From: Thermodesulfobacteriota bacterium
GTDB lineage: Bacteria; Desulfobacterota_D; UBA1144; Nemesobacterales; UBA2774
Assembly (NCBI GenBank): GCA_039028315.1
Contig: JBCCIH010000038.1
Coordinates: 1-13,333 of the forward strand
Direction of reading: 5' to 3'
Length of the DNA stretch: 13,333 nucleotides
Each line of letters opens with the position of its first letter. The stretch's first letter is position 1. The notes below the pieces were generated by a model that worked only from the letters and a program-made list of their open reading frames with translations, did not search any database and had not been told where the DNA came from. This document shows, one piece after another, positions 1-6,986 of the stretch. A program made the translations under genes and the position numbers.

Positions 1-368
1 CCGGCTTTATAAGAAGGCGGATTGTGATATACGGTCTGACCATGTGAGCCAATTAAATCTACATCATTGAAGCTTAAGCCAGATTCACTTATTACCTTTT
101 GAGCAGCCTCTGAGAATTCATCACCAATAATAAAATTTAGATCTGATATATCTTTTAGTGAGCACTCTTTTGTTAATTTATCAAGCTTTGCTTTTATTTC
201 TTTTTTATATGGAAGAGATATAAAATGAATAAGATCTATTTTTGTAGAAAGTCCGAATCCAACGAGTTTAACAAGCGCGGCGTCAATACCGTCCTTAGAT
301 GTACCTGACATCAAGCCAACCACAACTTTTTCTTGTTTGCCTGATAGTGATTGCAAATCTTTGCTCAT
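1..368 (-). CDS. anmK: Anhydro-N-acetylmuramic acid kinase, N-terminal part (cut by window edge)
   Basis: AnmK opens and phosphorylates 1,6-anhydro-MurNAc to MurNAc-6-phosphate in the cytoplasm, using ATP, during peptidoglycan recycling. I translated this frame by hand. It begins at the ATG at 366-368 and stays open for 122 codons to the window edge, so only about a third of the roughly 370-residue family length is present. Visible signatures are the N-terminal nucleotide-binding loop GLMSGTSKDGIDAALV (about residues 18-33) and GSHGQTVYHNP (about 108-118), both diagnostic of the family. The loop carries Lys where Leu or Met is common (TSKDG). The start lies 17 bp after the murQ stop on the same strand, with no strong Shine-Dalgarno site, so translation may be coupled to murQ. 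MurQ takes the product of this enzyme, which supports both calls. The C-terminal catalytic part is not visible. Confidence 0.93.
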   Translation of the reverse strand, partial: MSKDLQSLSGKQEKVVVGLMSGTSKDGIDAALVKLVGFGLSTKIDLIHFISLPYKKEIKAKLDKLTKECSLKDISDLNFIIGDEFSEAAQKVISESGLSFNDVDLIGSHGQTVYHNPPSYKA

Positions 369-385
369 GTTCGCTCTAGGTTTAG

Positions 386-1315
386 CTATTTATTAAGTGC
401 GTCTCTCAAAAATCCTCTATGCGTTTTAAGTAAGTTTTTCGAATCCTTAAAGTTCAATTCTTTAACAGCCATTACAACTGATGCTTTTACATCCCAATTC
501 GATGCCTTTAGTAAGTCTGAAGCTTTTCGTTCATCCACTTGGGCTATGTTCATAACTATCCTCTTTGCCCGATCTTTTAGCTTTGCAGATTTTGGCTGAA
601 CATCTACCATAAGGTTTCCATACGTTTTACCAAGCTGAACCATTGAAGCAGTGGTTATCATATTAAGAACCATCTTTGTCACTGTGCCCGCCTTCATTCT
701 AGTAGATCCGACCAAAACCTCCGGACCTACTAAGAGTTCAATAGTAACGTCTGCTATTGTAGAGCTCACCTTGTTGCAAGTAATGTGAACTGTAGTGCTT
801 CCTATCTCTTTGGCATACTCAAGCCCACTTTCTACAAAAGGAGTAGATGCACTTGCGGCAATGCCGACTACGGCATCATCATTCGTCAATTCGGACTTAG
901 TTAGAAATTCTTTTGATTCTGTCCTTGAGTCTTCTGCGCCTTCAATAGACTGCCAAACAGCTTCTCTTCCACCTGCAATAAAAGCCTGTATCAGCTTTGG
1001 ATCTGTTCCGAAAGTAGGAGGACACTCTGAAGCCTCTATTACTCCCAAACGCCCACTTGTGCCGGCGCCAATAAAAAATAGCCTGCCGCCCTTTTTCAAT
1101 TTTCCTGTAATATGCTCGACGGCTTCTGCAATATTATTTTTTACTTTTTCAATCGCGCCTACTATTTCACGGTCCTCTTGTATAATCAACTCAACTGTTT
1201 CAAGAGGCGAGCACGTATCCAAATGGGTTGTTCTTGGGTTTATTTTCTCTGTAAGAAGGTGCCCTGTTTTTCTGCTTTCAGTCACAGAACTATTATATCC
1301 TGTAAACTGGAACAA
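386..1315 (-). CDS. murQ: N-acetylmuramic acid 6-phosphate etherase
   Basis: MurQ cleaves the D-lactyl ether of MurNAc-6-phosphate to give GlcNAc-6-phosphate and D-lactate in the cytoplasm. The 309-residue product matches the usual length of about 300. It has the SIS-fold sugar-phosphate loop GAGTSGRLG (83-91), the SECPPT catalytic segment with Glu97, and EGAEDSR with Glu128; these align with Glu83 and Glu114 of the E. coli enzyme. GSTRMKAGT (203-211) and GNLMVDV (233-239) are also family hallmarks. One conserved segment departs from the usual AASGRTP: here it reads AASASTP (153-159). The start is uncertain. The N-terminus is about 20 residues longer than many homologues, no Shine-Dalgarno site precedes the ATG, and a GTG at codon 11 is an alternative. 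It lies between an mlaD-like gene (57 bp upstream) and anmK (17 bp downstream), probably in one transcript. Confidence 0.95.
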   Translation of the reverse strand: MFQFTGYNSSVTESRKTGHLLTEKINPRTTHLDTCSPLETVELIIQEDREIVGAIEKVKNNIAEAVEHITGKLKKGGRLFFIGAGTSGRLGVIEASECPPTFGTDPKLIQAFIAGGREAVWQSIEGAEDSRTESKEFLTKSELTNDDAVVGIAASASTPFVESGLEYAKEIGSTTVHITCNKVSSTIADVTIELLVGPEVLVGSTRMKAGTVTKMVLNMITTASMVQLGKTYGNLMVDVQPKSAKLKDRAKRIVMNIAQVDERKASDLLKASNWDVKASVVMAVKELNFKDSKNLLKTHRGFLRDALNK

Positions 1316-1372
1316 ATTAACTAGGGTTTGGTAGTAATTTGATTAGGTAATACTTAGAAACTACAAATAAAA

Positions 1373-2374
1373 CTAGTTTGTAGAAGGATTTTCAGCGCTG
1401 TTTTCCTCTTCCTGATCGACAAGATACCTCACAGCAGCTCTTACAAATTTACTTCTATCAGCCTCGCCCAATATACCTTTTAGATTATCGTAAATGCTTG
1501 GATCAATAATGAGGGCACCTAAAGTACCTTCGCCGCCTCTTAACATCTCAGATATCTCATTAAAATTGGCCATGGTTTCTTTAAGCTCTCCAGATGCAAC
1601 AGCTAAATTGGCTAGTGTGACATCTATCTCGCCTCGATTAACATTATCAAGAACCTGATCAAGCTTAGATACAGCCCCGTTTAGTTTAATAAGAGTATTT
1701 TCGTCAATCTTACCGCCTGTGCTGTCTTTAGGCCCATAAATCATCGTGTTTAGAATTCCATTTCCGTTTTTTATAGCTTCCATGTTTTCTTGAAGAGCTT
1801 CAGATGTAGCTTTTACACTGGCGATTGTCTGATTAATGTTCTCTAAATTCTGACCTTCTCCTATCCCCTTTACTATTTTATCAAGGCTTTTAGAAATGCT
1901 GATAATATTTGCTAGAAGATCGCCTGACTGGCCTATGATGCTCGCAAATTCAATTGGGGTTTGGCTTTGTATAGTCACAACATCAGGAGGTGAAGCTAGA
2001 GGCTGCTGTGTTCCAGGAATAATCTCTATGAATTTATCACCTAAGAGTCCCTCAGTTTTGATGGTAGCTCTGGCATCTGGGTTTAATCGGCTCATGCCTT
2101 CTTTATTAACCTGCATGGTGACGTTTATCACTTTGTCACCAACAGGGTCGTTTGCAAAGCCAAGATCAGTTACCGCGCCAATGCGCACTCCTGAGAGCCT
2201 TACAGCGGCTCCTTTAATTAGGCCGGCAGTGTTTTTGAATGATGTTTTGAGAGTATAGCTTTTTTCGAAATAATTTTGTTCTCCCCCTAACATAAATATC
2301 ATTGTGGAAACAATAGCTATGGCAATTATTACAAATAAACCTACTCTAAAATTTATCGCTCTTTCATTTTTCAT
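1373..2374 (-). CDS. MCE-domain lipid transport protein, MlaD-like
   Basis: MCE proteins are inner-membrane anchored, form hexameric rings in the periplasm, and carry phospholipids or other lipids between membranes with an ABC transporter (MlaE/MlaF type). The 333-residue product has a short cytoplasmic N-terminus, one transmembrane anchor (about 10-29), and an MCE domain (about 38-120) with GAAVRLSGVRIGAV and the diagnostic GLLGDKFIEI (109-118). A long helical tail (about 145-280) follows. Two related segments sit in the tail, NGNGILNTMIYGP (203-215) and GEGTLGALIIDPSIYDNL (281-298), a motif seen in long-tailed MCE proteins. The last 15 residues are acidic and polar. The permease and ATPase partners are not next to it, so they are either elsewhere or upstream-independent. 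A promoter of its own lies at 2468-2496. Calling it strictly mlaD would be too specific because MCE paralogues are common. Confidence 0.88.
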   Translation of the reverse strand: MKNERAINFRVGLFVIIAIAIVSTMIFMLGGEQNYFEKSYTLKTSFKNTAGLIKGAAVRLSGVRIGAVTDLGFANDPVGDKVINVTMQVNKEGMSRLNPDARATIKTEGLLGDKFIEIIPGTQQPLASPPDVVTIQSQTPIEFASIIGQSGDLLANIISISKSLDKIVKGIGEGQNLENINQTIASVKATSEALQENMEAIKNGNGILNTMIYGPKDSTGGKIDENTLIKLNGAVSKLDQVLDNVNRGEIDVTLANLAVASGELKETMANFNEISEMLRGGEGTLGALIIDPSIYDNLKGILGEADRSKFVRAAVRYLVDQEEENSAENPSTN

Positions 2375-2467
2375 ACTACTAAATCCCCCGATTATTATGA
2401 ACCTTAGGACAAAAAGTTCCGAATAGAAATGAGTAACACACTACTACCTATCAGGTAACAAAGAAAG

Positions 2468-2496
2468 ATTATACGTAACAATTAGTGATTTCTCAA
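2468..2496 (-). promoter_or_regulatory. Sigma70-type promoter for the mlaD-murQ-anmK cluster
   Basis: Read on the minus strand, TTGAGA (2491-2496) and a perfect TATAAT (2468-2473) are separated by exactly 17 bp. Transcription would start near 2461, giving a leader of about 86 nt before the mlaD-like ATG. A short inverted repeat, TACCT-atc-AGGTA (2445-2457), sits just after the predicted start and could be an operator or a small hairpin. Confidence 0.65.
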
Positions 2497-2516
2497 AACT
2501 CTTTTATTGAGTGCTC

Positions 2517-2544
2517 TTGGAATTTCACCCCGTTTTGCTAAAAT
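2517..2544 (+). promoter_or_regulatory. Possible promoter for purH
   Basis: TTGGAA (2517-2522) and TAAAAT (2539-2544) lie 16 bp apart, upstream of purH and divergent from the mlaD promoter. The predicted start near 2551 would fall inside the left arm of the inverted repeat at 2548-2601. Either this promoter is not the main one, or the repeat acts as DNA rather than as an intact RNA stem. Confidence 0.35.
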
Positions 2545-2547
2545 AAT

Positions 2548-2601
2548 GTTTTTACTCACGATAGGGCAGCGTACTTCCGACTAGAATACCAGAGTAAAAA
2601 C
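2548..2601 (+). repeat. Perfect 10-bp inverted repeat in the purH leader
   Basis: GTTTTTACTC (2548-2557) and GAGTAAAAAC (2592-2601) are exact reverse complements flanking 34 nt. A U-G pair and an A-U pair could extend the stem by two at its base (2546-2547 with 2602-2603). As RNA this would be a closing stem around a small structured element about 40 nt before the purH start. As DNA it would be a pair of separated half-sites. I could not match the enclosed 34 nt to a riboswitch consensus I know (purine, ZTP, THF, PreQ1, glutamine), and it is not an E. coli PurR-type operator. Confidence 0.6.
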
Positions 2602-2642
2602 GTCTTTCATCTTTTATATCACTTCCGCAAAGGAGCATGTAA

Positions 2643-4205
2643 ATGAACAAGATTAATAGGGTAATAATAAGTGTTTCAGACAAAGAGGGCATAAGCAATT
2701 TTGCCAAGGGTCTTGAGCAATACGACGTAGAAATATTATCTACTGGAGGAACCGCAAAGCAATTAAGAGACTCTGGAGTAAGTGTTATGGATATCTCAGA
2801 ATACACCGGATCTCCAGAGATATTAGATGGCAGAGTAAAAACACTTCATCCAAAAATTTACGGCGGCGTTTTAGCACTTCGTGATAATGAGACACATATA
2901 AAACAGATGAAAGAAAACGATATGGAATCAATTGATATGATTGTTGTTAACCTTTATCCATTCGAAGAGGTTATTAAAAAAGAAAATGTCGATTTAATGG
3001 AAGCTATAGAAAACATAGACATTGGCGGACCTACGATGCTAAGGGCCGCTGCAAAAAACTATCAGCATGTGACTCTAGTAACTCACCCAGAGGATTATGC
3101 AGATCTGCTAACGGAGCTTAAAGATAATGATGGTTCCATATCTGCTGAAACCAACTTTAAACTTGCAGTCAAAGCGTTTTCATATGTAGCCCGCTATGAC
3201 GCTGCAATATCTAATTTTCTTGGCGGCATAGATGAGAACGGCGAGAAAACAAAATTCCCTCCAAGCTTAACAGTACATATGGATAAAAAGATGAAGCTTA
3301 GATATGGTGAGAATCCTCATCAGGAAGGGTCTTTTTATGTAGAGTCGGGTTTAGAAGAGCCCTGCATTTCAAACTCTATTCAGCTACAGGGAAAAGAGTT
3401 GTCTTTAAATAACATATATGATACCGATGCCGCTCTTGAGGCAGTAAAAGATTATAAGCAAGGAGCATGTGTTGTGGTTAAACATAACAACCCTTGCGGC
3501 GTAGCAACAGATGAGAGCGTTGTAGAGTCTTTTCTAAAAGCTAAGGCATGTGACCCAGTAAGTTCTTTTGGCGGCATCGTAGCTTTTAACAGAGAAGTAG
3601 ATGAGGCTACGGCTACAGAGCTTGCAGCAATGTTCTTAGAGGTGGTTATAGCACCTGGGTATTCAGATAAGGCGCTCGAGGTATTATCAAGTAAAACAAA
3701 CTTAAGGGTTATGAAAACTCCTGATCTCCCACTTGAATCCAGCTCAGGTTTGGATTTTAAAAAGGTGATCGGTGGGGCACTCATTCAAGACAGAGACACA
3801 GGGATTGATAGAGATTTTGACGATATGAAAGTAGCAACCAAAAGACAGCCTACAGATGAAGAACTAAGAGCGCTCAAATTTGGATGGACGGTTTGTAAGC
3901 ACGTAAAGTCAAATGCTATTGTTTTTGCCCGTGACGGTCAGACAGTCGGAATAGGAGCAGGTCAGATGAGCAGGGTCGATTCTGTCAAGATTGCTACTAT
4001 AAAGGCCGAGCTGCCCACTGAAGGAGCTACGTTGGCTTCAGACGCGTTCTTTCCATTTCGTGATGGCATAGATGAGGCAGCCAAAGCTGGTATTACAGCC
4101 ATTGTGCAGCCGGGCGGCTCAATCAGAGACCAGGATATAATCGACGCTTGTGATGAACATGACATCGCCATGGTGTTTACAGGTTTTAGACACTTTAAAC
4201 ACTAA
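2643..4205 (+). CDS. purH: Bifunctional AICAR transformylase / IMP cyclohydrolase
   Basis: PurH carries out the last two steps of de novo purine synthesis in the cytoplasm: formylation of AICAR with 10-formyl-THF, then ring closure to IMP. The 520-residue product has the usual length. The N-terminal MGS-like cyclohydrolase domain (about 1-150) shows SVSDKEGI (10-17), STGGTAKQL (33-41), GRVKTLHPKIYGG (63-75) and GGPTMLRAAAKN (128-139). The C-terminal transformylase domain shows LRYGENPHQ (219-227) and VVKHNNPCGVA with the catalytic Lys280-His281 pair. Near the end it has GAGQMSRVDS and a closing GFRHFKH. The ATG is preceded by AAAGGAG with 7 bp spacing, a clear start. No other pur gene is adjacent; a DsbA-like gene follows after 59 bp and may be cotranscribed. 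Its leader holds the inverted repeat at 2548-2601, so purine- or folate-responsive control is possible but unproven. Confidence 0.97.
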   Translation: MNKINRVIISVSDKEGISNFAKGLEQYDVEILSTGGTAKQLRDSGVSVMDISEYTGSPEILDGRVKTLHPKIYGGVLALRDNETHIKQMKENDMESIDMIVVNLYPFEEVIKKENVDLMEAIENIDIGGPTMLRAAAKNYQHVTLVTHPEDYADLLTELKDNDGSISAETNFKLAVKAFSYVARYDAAISNFLGGIDENGEKTKFPPSLTVHMDKKMKLRYGENPHQEGSFYVESGLEEPCISNSIQLQGKELSLNNIYDTDAALEAVKDYKQGACVVVKHNNPCGVATDESVVESFLKAKACDPVSSFGGIVAFNREVDEATATELAAMFLEVVIAPGYSDKALEVLSSKTNLRVMKTPDLPLESSSGLDFKKVIGGALIQDRDTGIDRDFDDMKVATKRQPTDEELRALKFGWTVCKHVKSNAIVFARDGQTVGIGAGQMSRVDSVKIATIKAELPTEGATLASDAFFPFRDGIDEAAKAGITAIVQPGGSIRDQDIIDACDEHDIAMVFTGFRHFKH

Positions 4206-4264
4206 TACATCTCATAATAAGTATTTAATCTTTTGTAAACTGCCTTATATTAATAGGTAGTGTT

Positions 4265-4858
4265 ATGAAAATTACAATTTACTACGACTACGTATGTCCA
4301 TTTTGCTATTTAGGGACAAAACGAATCTTAGAGCTATCCAGGGAGTTTTCTTTAGAGCTTGAGTGGAAGGGCACAGAGATTCATCCGGAATTCCCACCAG
4401 AGGGCAAAAGCCGTTCTAAAACCATTAAGTCAAAGTCGTTTGCTAAAACTGTATATACTATGGCAGAACAAGATAATATTGCCATAAAACTCCCTGGGTT
4501 TGCTACAAACTCCAGAAAGGCATTAGAAGCTTCTGAGTTCGCTAAAACACAAGGTAAATTTCTAGATTTCCATAATGCAATATATGAAGCCTACTTTGTA
4601 AACAGGAAGAATATTGGAGATTTAGAAGTTGTTATAGATATAGGGAAGAAAGCTGATGTAGATGCCGAGGAACTGCGAGAAGCCCTAACAAAGCGTACAA
4701 TGTTTGACAAAATTGAGAATAATAAAAAAGATGCTGAGGATAATCTAATACTTGGTGTTCCTACTTTTGTAATTGGGAAACTACCTGTTTACGGCAACCA
4801 ATCTATGGATACTATGAGGGACATAATCAGAAGATCTCTTAAGGTATCCAGCAATTAA
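4265..4858 (+). CDS. DsbA family (FrnE-like) thiol oxidoreductase
   Basis: The product is a 197-residue thioredoxin-fold protein of the DsbA/FrnE/HCCA-isomerase group. After the first beta strand (KITIYYDYV) comes a CPFC redox motif at 11-14. An alpha-helical insertion follows, with NSRKALEASEFAK (82-94) typical of FrnE-like proteins, then GVPTFVIG (164-171) with the cis-proline Pro166 next to the active site. There is no signal peptide, so it should act in the cytoplasm. FrnE-like proteins are linked to thiol-disulfide exchange and oxidative stress resistance, but the substrate cannot be read from sequence. The two active-site cysteines argue against an HCCA isomerase role. The weak AGGTAG upstream of the ATG and the 59-bp gap from purH suggest readthrough transcription from purH. 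No functional link with purine synthesis is obvious. Confidence 0.85.
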   Translation: MKITIYYDYVCPFCYLGTKRILELSREFSLELEWKGTEIHPEFPPEGKSRSKTIKSKSFAKTVYTMAEQDNIAIKLPGFATNSRKALEASEFAKTQGKFLDFHNAIYEAYFVNRKNIGDLEVVIDIGKKADVDAEELREALTKRTMFDKIENNKKDAEDNLILGVPTFVIGKLPVYGNQSMDTMRDIIRRSLKVSSN

Positions 4859-4904
4859 TCTATTTCAAAATCTATCAATATAGAAAACTTGAGACATAAA
4901 AAAA

Positions 4905-4934
4905 CCCCTTCCCTCACATAAGCAAGGGAAGGGG
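4905..4934 (-). terminator. Strong rho-independent terminator (works best for the minus-strand barrel gene)
   Basis: CCCCTTCCCT (4905-4914) and AGGGAAGGGG (4925-4934) form a perfect 10-bp G+C-rich stem with a 10-nt loop. On the minus strand the stem is followed by seven T residues, a classic U-tract about 50 nt after the stop of the barrel gene. On the plus strand the following bases are CTAAATTTTA, so it may also end purH-frnE transcription, less efficiently. Confidence 0.92.
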
Positions 4935-4983
4935 CTAAATTTTAGCAATGAGATTAGCTTACGCCATTCTCATCGTTTCATTT

Positions 4984-6570
4984 CTACTTGAAGAATTGGT
5001 CTATGAAGATCATAAGTCTACCCTGAATAGTCCAAGGTGTTTCATCATAGTTAATTCTATCAGCGTTGATTTCATTCTGAGCTAGAATGTCAGCAGCCTG
5101 TGCTTCAAGCATAGTTTCTAAACTATCGCCAGCAAACACAACACCACCGATTAGATCAAAGCTAACACCTGGATGAATGTGCCAGGTTATTGTTCCTTCA
5201 ACCTCAGTAGCCATGTATGAGTCAAGGCTGTCAATAACAGCGTTGCCACCGTTTACTGCTACGTTATTGGTTTCTTGGTTAAACGCTACAAGTACTTGTG
5301 GTGTGAATGAGATTGAATCAATAACTTTCACTGTTCCCCAAAGTCTTGCGTAGTATGCGTTAATAACACTACCTTCCTGTCTGTAAATGTTAGGAATCAT
5401 GTTTTTGAATAGTAGGTTATCAATGTTATAAGCCGGGCTGAAGTATAATGTACTAGCATTACCTGTTAGTGCATCATCATTAGCGTCATCACCTTGTGCC
5501 CAACCAAACTCAGCTGCTACGATTTTTAGCGGCCATCCAGGATAAACCTCTGCACGAGCTGCCCAAATCCAGCTTAAGTCAACATCAATATCATCAGCGC
5601 CGTCAACTGTAAATTCACCCTGCCATGCCTGGAACTCACCAACTAATCTCCAAAGATCAGTTTTAACATCGAGTAAACCAGAGAATAGGGTTAACCTTTC
5701 AACGTCAACACCAGATCTTGCAGCTGCAGCATTAGGTGGTGCAGTTGGATCTGTTCCGCTTAAAGGTGTGCTGTTGATGTTTGTCTGATGGATATATGGG
5801 AATACATAACCACCAAGTGTGAAGTTTGTTCCCATAATGTTCGGGTTGTTAAAGATAAGAGCTGCTGCTCCACCGTCCCAACCGTCACCAGTTCCTGTTA
5901 CGATACTGTTACCTTGTGTAAATCTATCTGTTACGAATACGAATGTTAAAGATCCGGATCCGGCTGCGAAAGATTTAAGATATAGGAACCTGTCAAGTAC
6001 AAAACCTAGGTCGGAATATGGATCCCAACCACCATTTGCTAAAATACCGATACCCCAGTCAAAAGGCTGACGACCAACTCTCAAAAATCCGAGGTTGTGT
6101 GGTAATACGATATCCGCATGAAGCATTCTTACATCAAAGAATCCAGGATCATCAATAGCTCCTGGGTTGGTTAGCAAGGCACCCCTAAATCTATCGCTGA
6201 AAGAAACGCTAGAGTTAATAAGGGTTTGACCACCGTTTGCTCCACCAAATGTACTTGATGTTGCTCCACCCCAAATGTTGTTATCAAACACGTTGATCTG
6301 TGCTCTGATTGTTACTGCATCACTGAGCACCAACTGTGGGGTTAAACGCAGAGTGGTATCTGCAAAAAAGATATTGTCATTATTGTCGTTAAACCCAAGT
6401 GCTTTAGCGTTGTTGTTGCTTAACGCTGATATAAAGGTTGCGTTAGAAATAAAACGCGCTCTTGTACGCATGTAGCTTGGGAAGCCGCCCAGGGTGAGCT
6501 CTACTGCTTGTGCAGGAACGGCTAATGTTAGAGCCAATAAAAACATAAGAAGCCATTTGGCTTTACTCAT
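4984..6570 (-). CDS. Outer-membrane beta-barrel protein of unrecognised family (porin-like)
   Basis: The 528-residue product starts with a clear signal peptide (1-22, cleavage after AQA, then VELTLGG). The mature part shows alternating hydrophobic/polar strands, glycine- and asparagine-rich loops (for example GGANGGQ), no cysteine and no internal membrane helix, as expected of an outer-membrane barrel. Phrases such as ADIVLPHNLGFLRVGRQPFDWGIG resemble strands of large porin or alginate-export-type barrels, but I do not recognise a named family. The chain ends in QFFK, so the terminal aromatic expected for BAM recognition is one residue from the end. AAGGAGGT sits 8 nt before the ATG, and a TTGACA promoter and strong terminator frame the gene as a single transcription unit. 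Abundant expression is inferred from these signals. A substrate cannot be assigned. Confidence 0.82.
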   Translation of the reverse strand: MSKAKWLLMFLLALTLAVPAQAVELTLGGFPSYMRTRARFISNATFISALSNNNAKALGFNDNNDNIFFADTTLRLTPQLVLSDAVTIRAQINVFDNNIWGGATSSTFGGANGGQTLINSSVSFSDRFRGALLTNPGAIDDPGFFDVRMLHADIVLPHNLGFLRVGRQPFDWGIGILANGGWDPYSDLGFVLDRFLYLKSFAAGSGSLTFVFVTDRFTQGNSIVTGTGDGWDGGAAALIFNNPNIMGTNFTLGGYVFPYIHQTNINSTPLSGTDPTAPPNAAAARSGVDVERLTLFSGLLDVKTDLWRLVGEFQAWQGEFTVDGADDIDVDLSWIWAARAEVYPGWPLKIVAAEFGWAQGDDANDDALTGNASTLYFSPAYNIDNLLFKNMIPNIYRQEGSVINAYYARLWGTVKVIDSISFTPQVLVAFNQETNNVAVNGGNAVIDSLDSYMATEVEGTITWHIHPGVSFDLIGGVVFAGDSLETMLEAQAADILAQNEINADRINYDETPWTIQGRLMIFIDQFFK

Positions 6571-6614
6571 CTCTCCTTACCTCCTTTTATTTGGTTTTTA
6601 AAGTTCTGTCGCTT

Positions 6615-6643
6615 ACTTTATATAAATTAAACAATTTTGTCAA
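6615..6643 (-). promoter_or_regulatory. Near-consensus promoter of the outer-membrane barrel gene
   Basis: On the minus strand a perfect TTGACA (6638-6643) is followed after 17 bp by TAAAGT (6615-6620); TATAAA (6617-6622) at 15 bp is an alternative -10. The start would be near 6608, giving a leader of about 38 nt that carries AAGGAGGT at 6579-6586. This is among the strongest promoter and ribosome binding site sets in the window. Confidence 0.7.
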
Positions 6644-6986
6644 GAGGTATTTTTGTTTTTCACAGCAACCTCCTGACGCTTTATGCTTACTTGTCTTACT
6701 TACTTCAACATATACTTTAACTTTTAATTCGCATACATCCTACATCTATTTCTCTTCGTCTTTCCACTGATTCTATCACGTTTTTAGGAAAATTCCAATG
6801 CATTTTTTTATCATAACACTAAAATTAGTATTTCATGCAGATATATAATAATCATCTATATTAGAACATAGGATATCTTTATGCCCATAAACGACCCTTA
6901 AAACCTGCGTAACATACTATATATAAACATAAACTTCATATTTGTTTAACACCCAGTTCATATACAGACATTATAGTATTTCTAAT
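6644..6986. other. AT-rich intergenic region, no gene recognised
   Basis: This stretch between the barrel-gene promoter and the phosphoesterase start is very AT-rich. It contains no convincing ORF, tRNA or terminator hairpin. Only weak palindromic patches are visible, such as ACTAA-AA-TTAGT near 6820 and GGAA-AA-TTCC near 6788. A TATAGT (6972-6977) could be a -10 element for the downstream gene. Confidence 0.5.

Noticed and set aside
795..1334. Open frame of about 179 codons on the plus strand, antisense to murQ
   Set aside because: It lies wholly opposite a well-conserved gene, its translation has no recognisable motif, and no ribosome binding site precedes it; it is a shadow of the codon usage of murQ.
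2552..2806. Minus-strand open frame of 84 codons across the purH start
   Set aside because: It overlaps the purH start and leader in antisense, has no ribosome binding site and has no domain-like sequence.
6780..6830. Short palindromes in the AT-rich region before the phosphoesterase gene
   Set aside because: Arms are only 4-5 bp in very AT-rich DNA, as expected by chance, and they do not align with a promoter.
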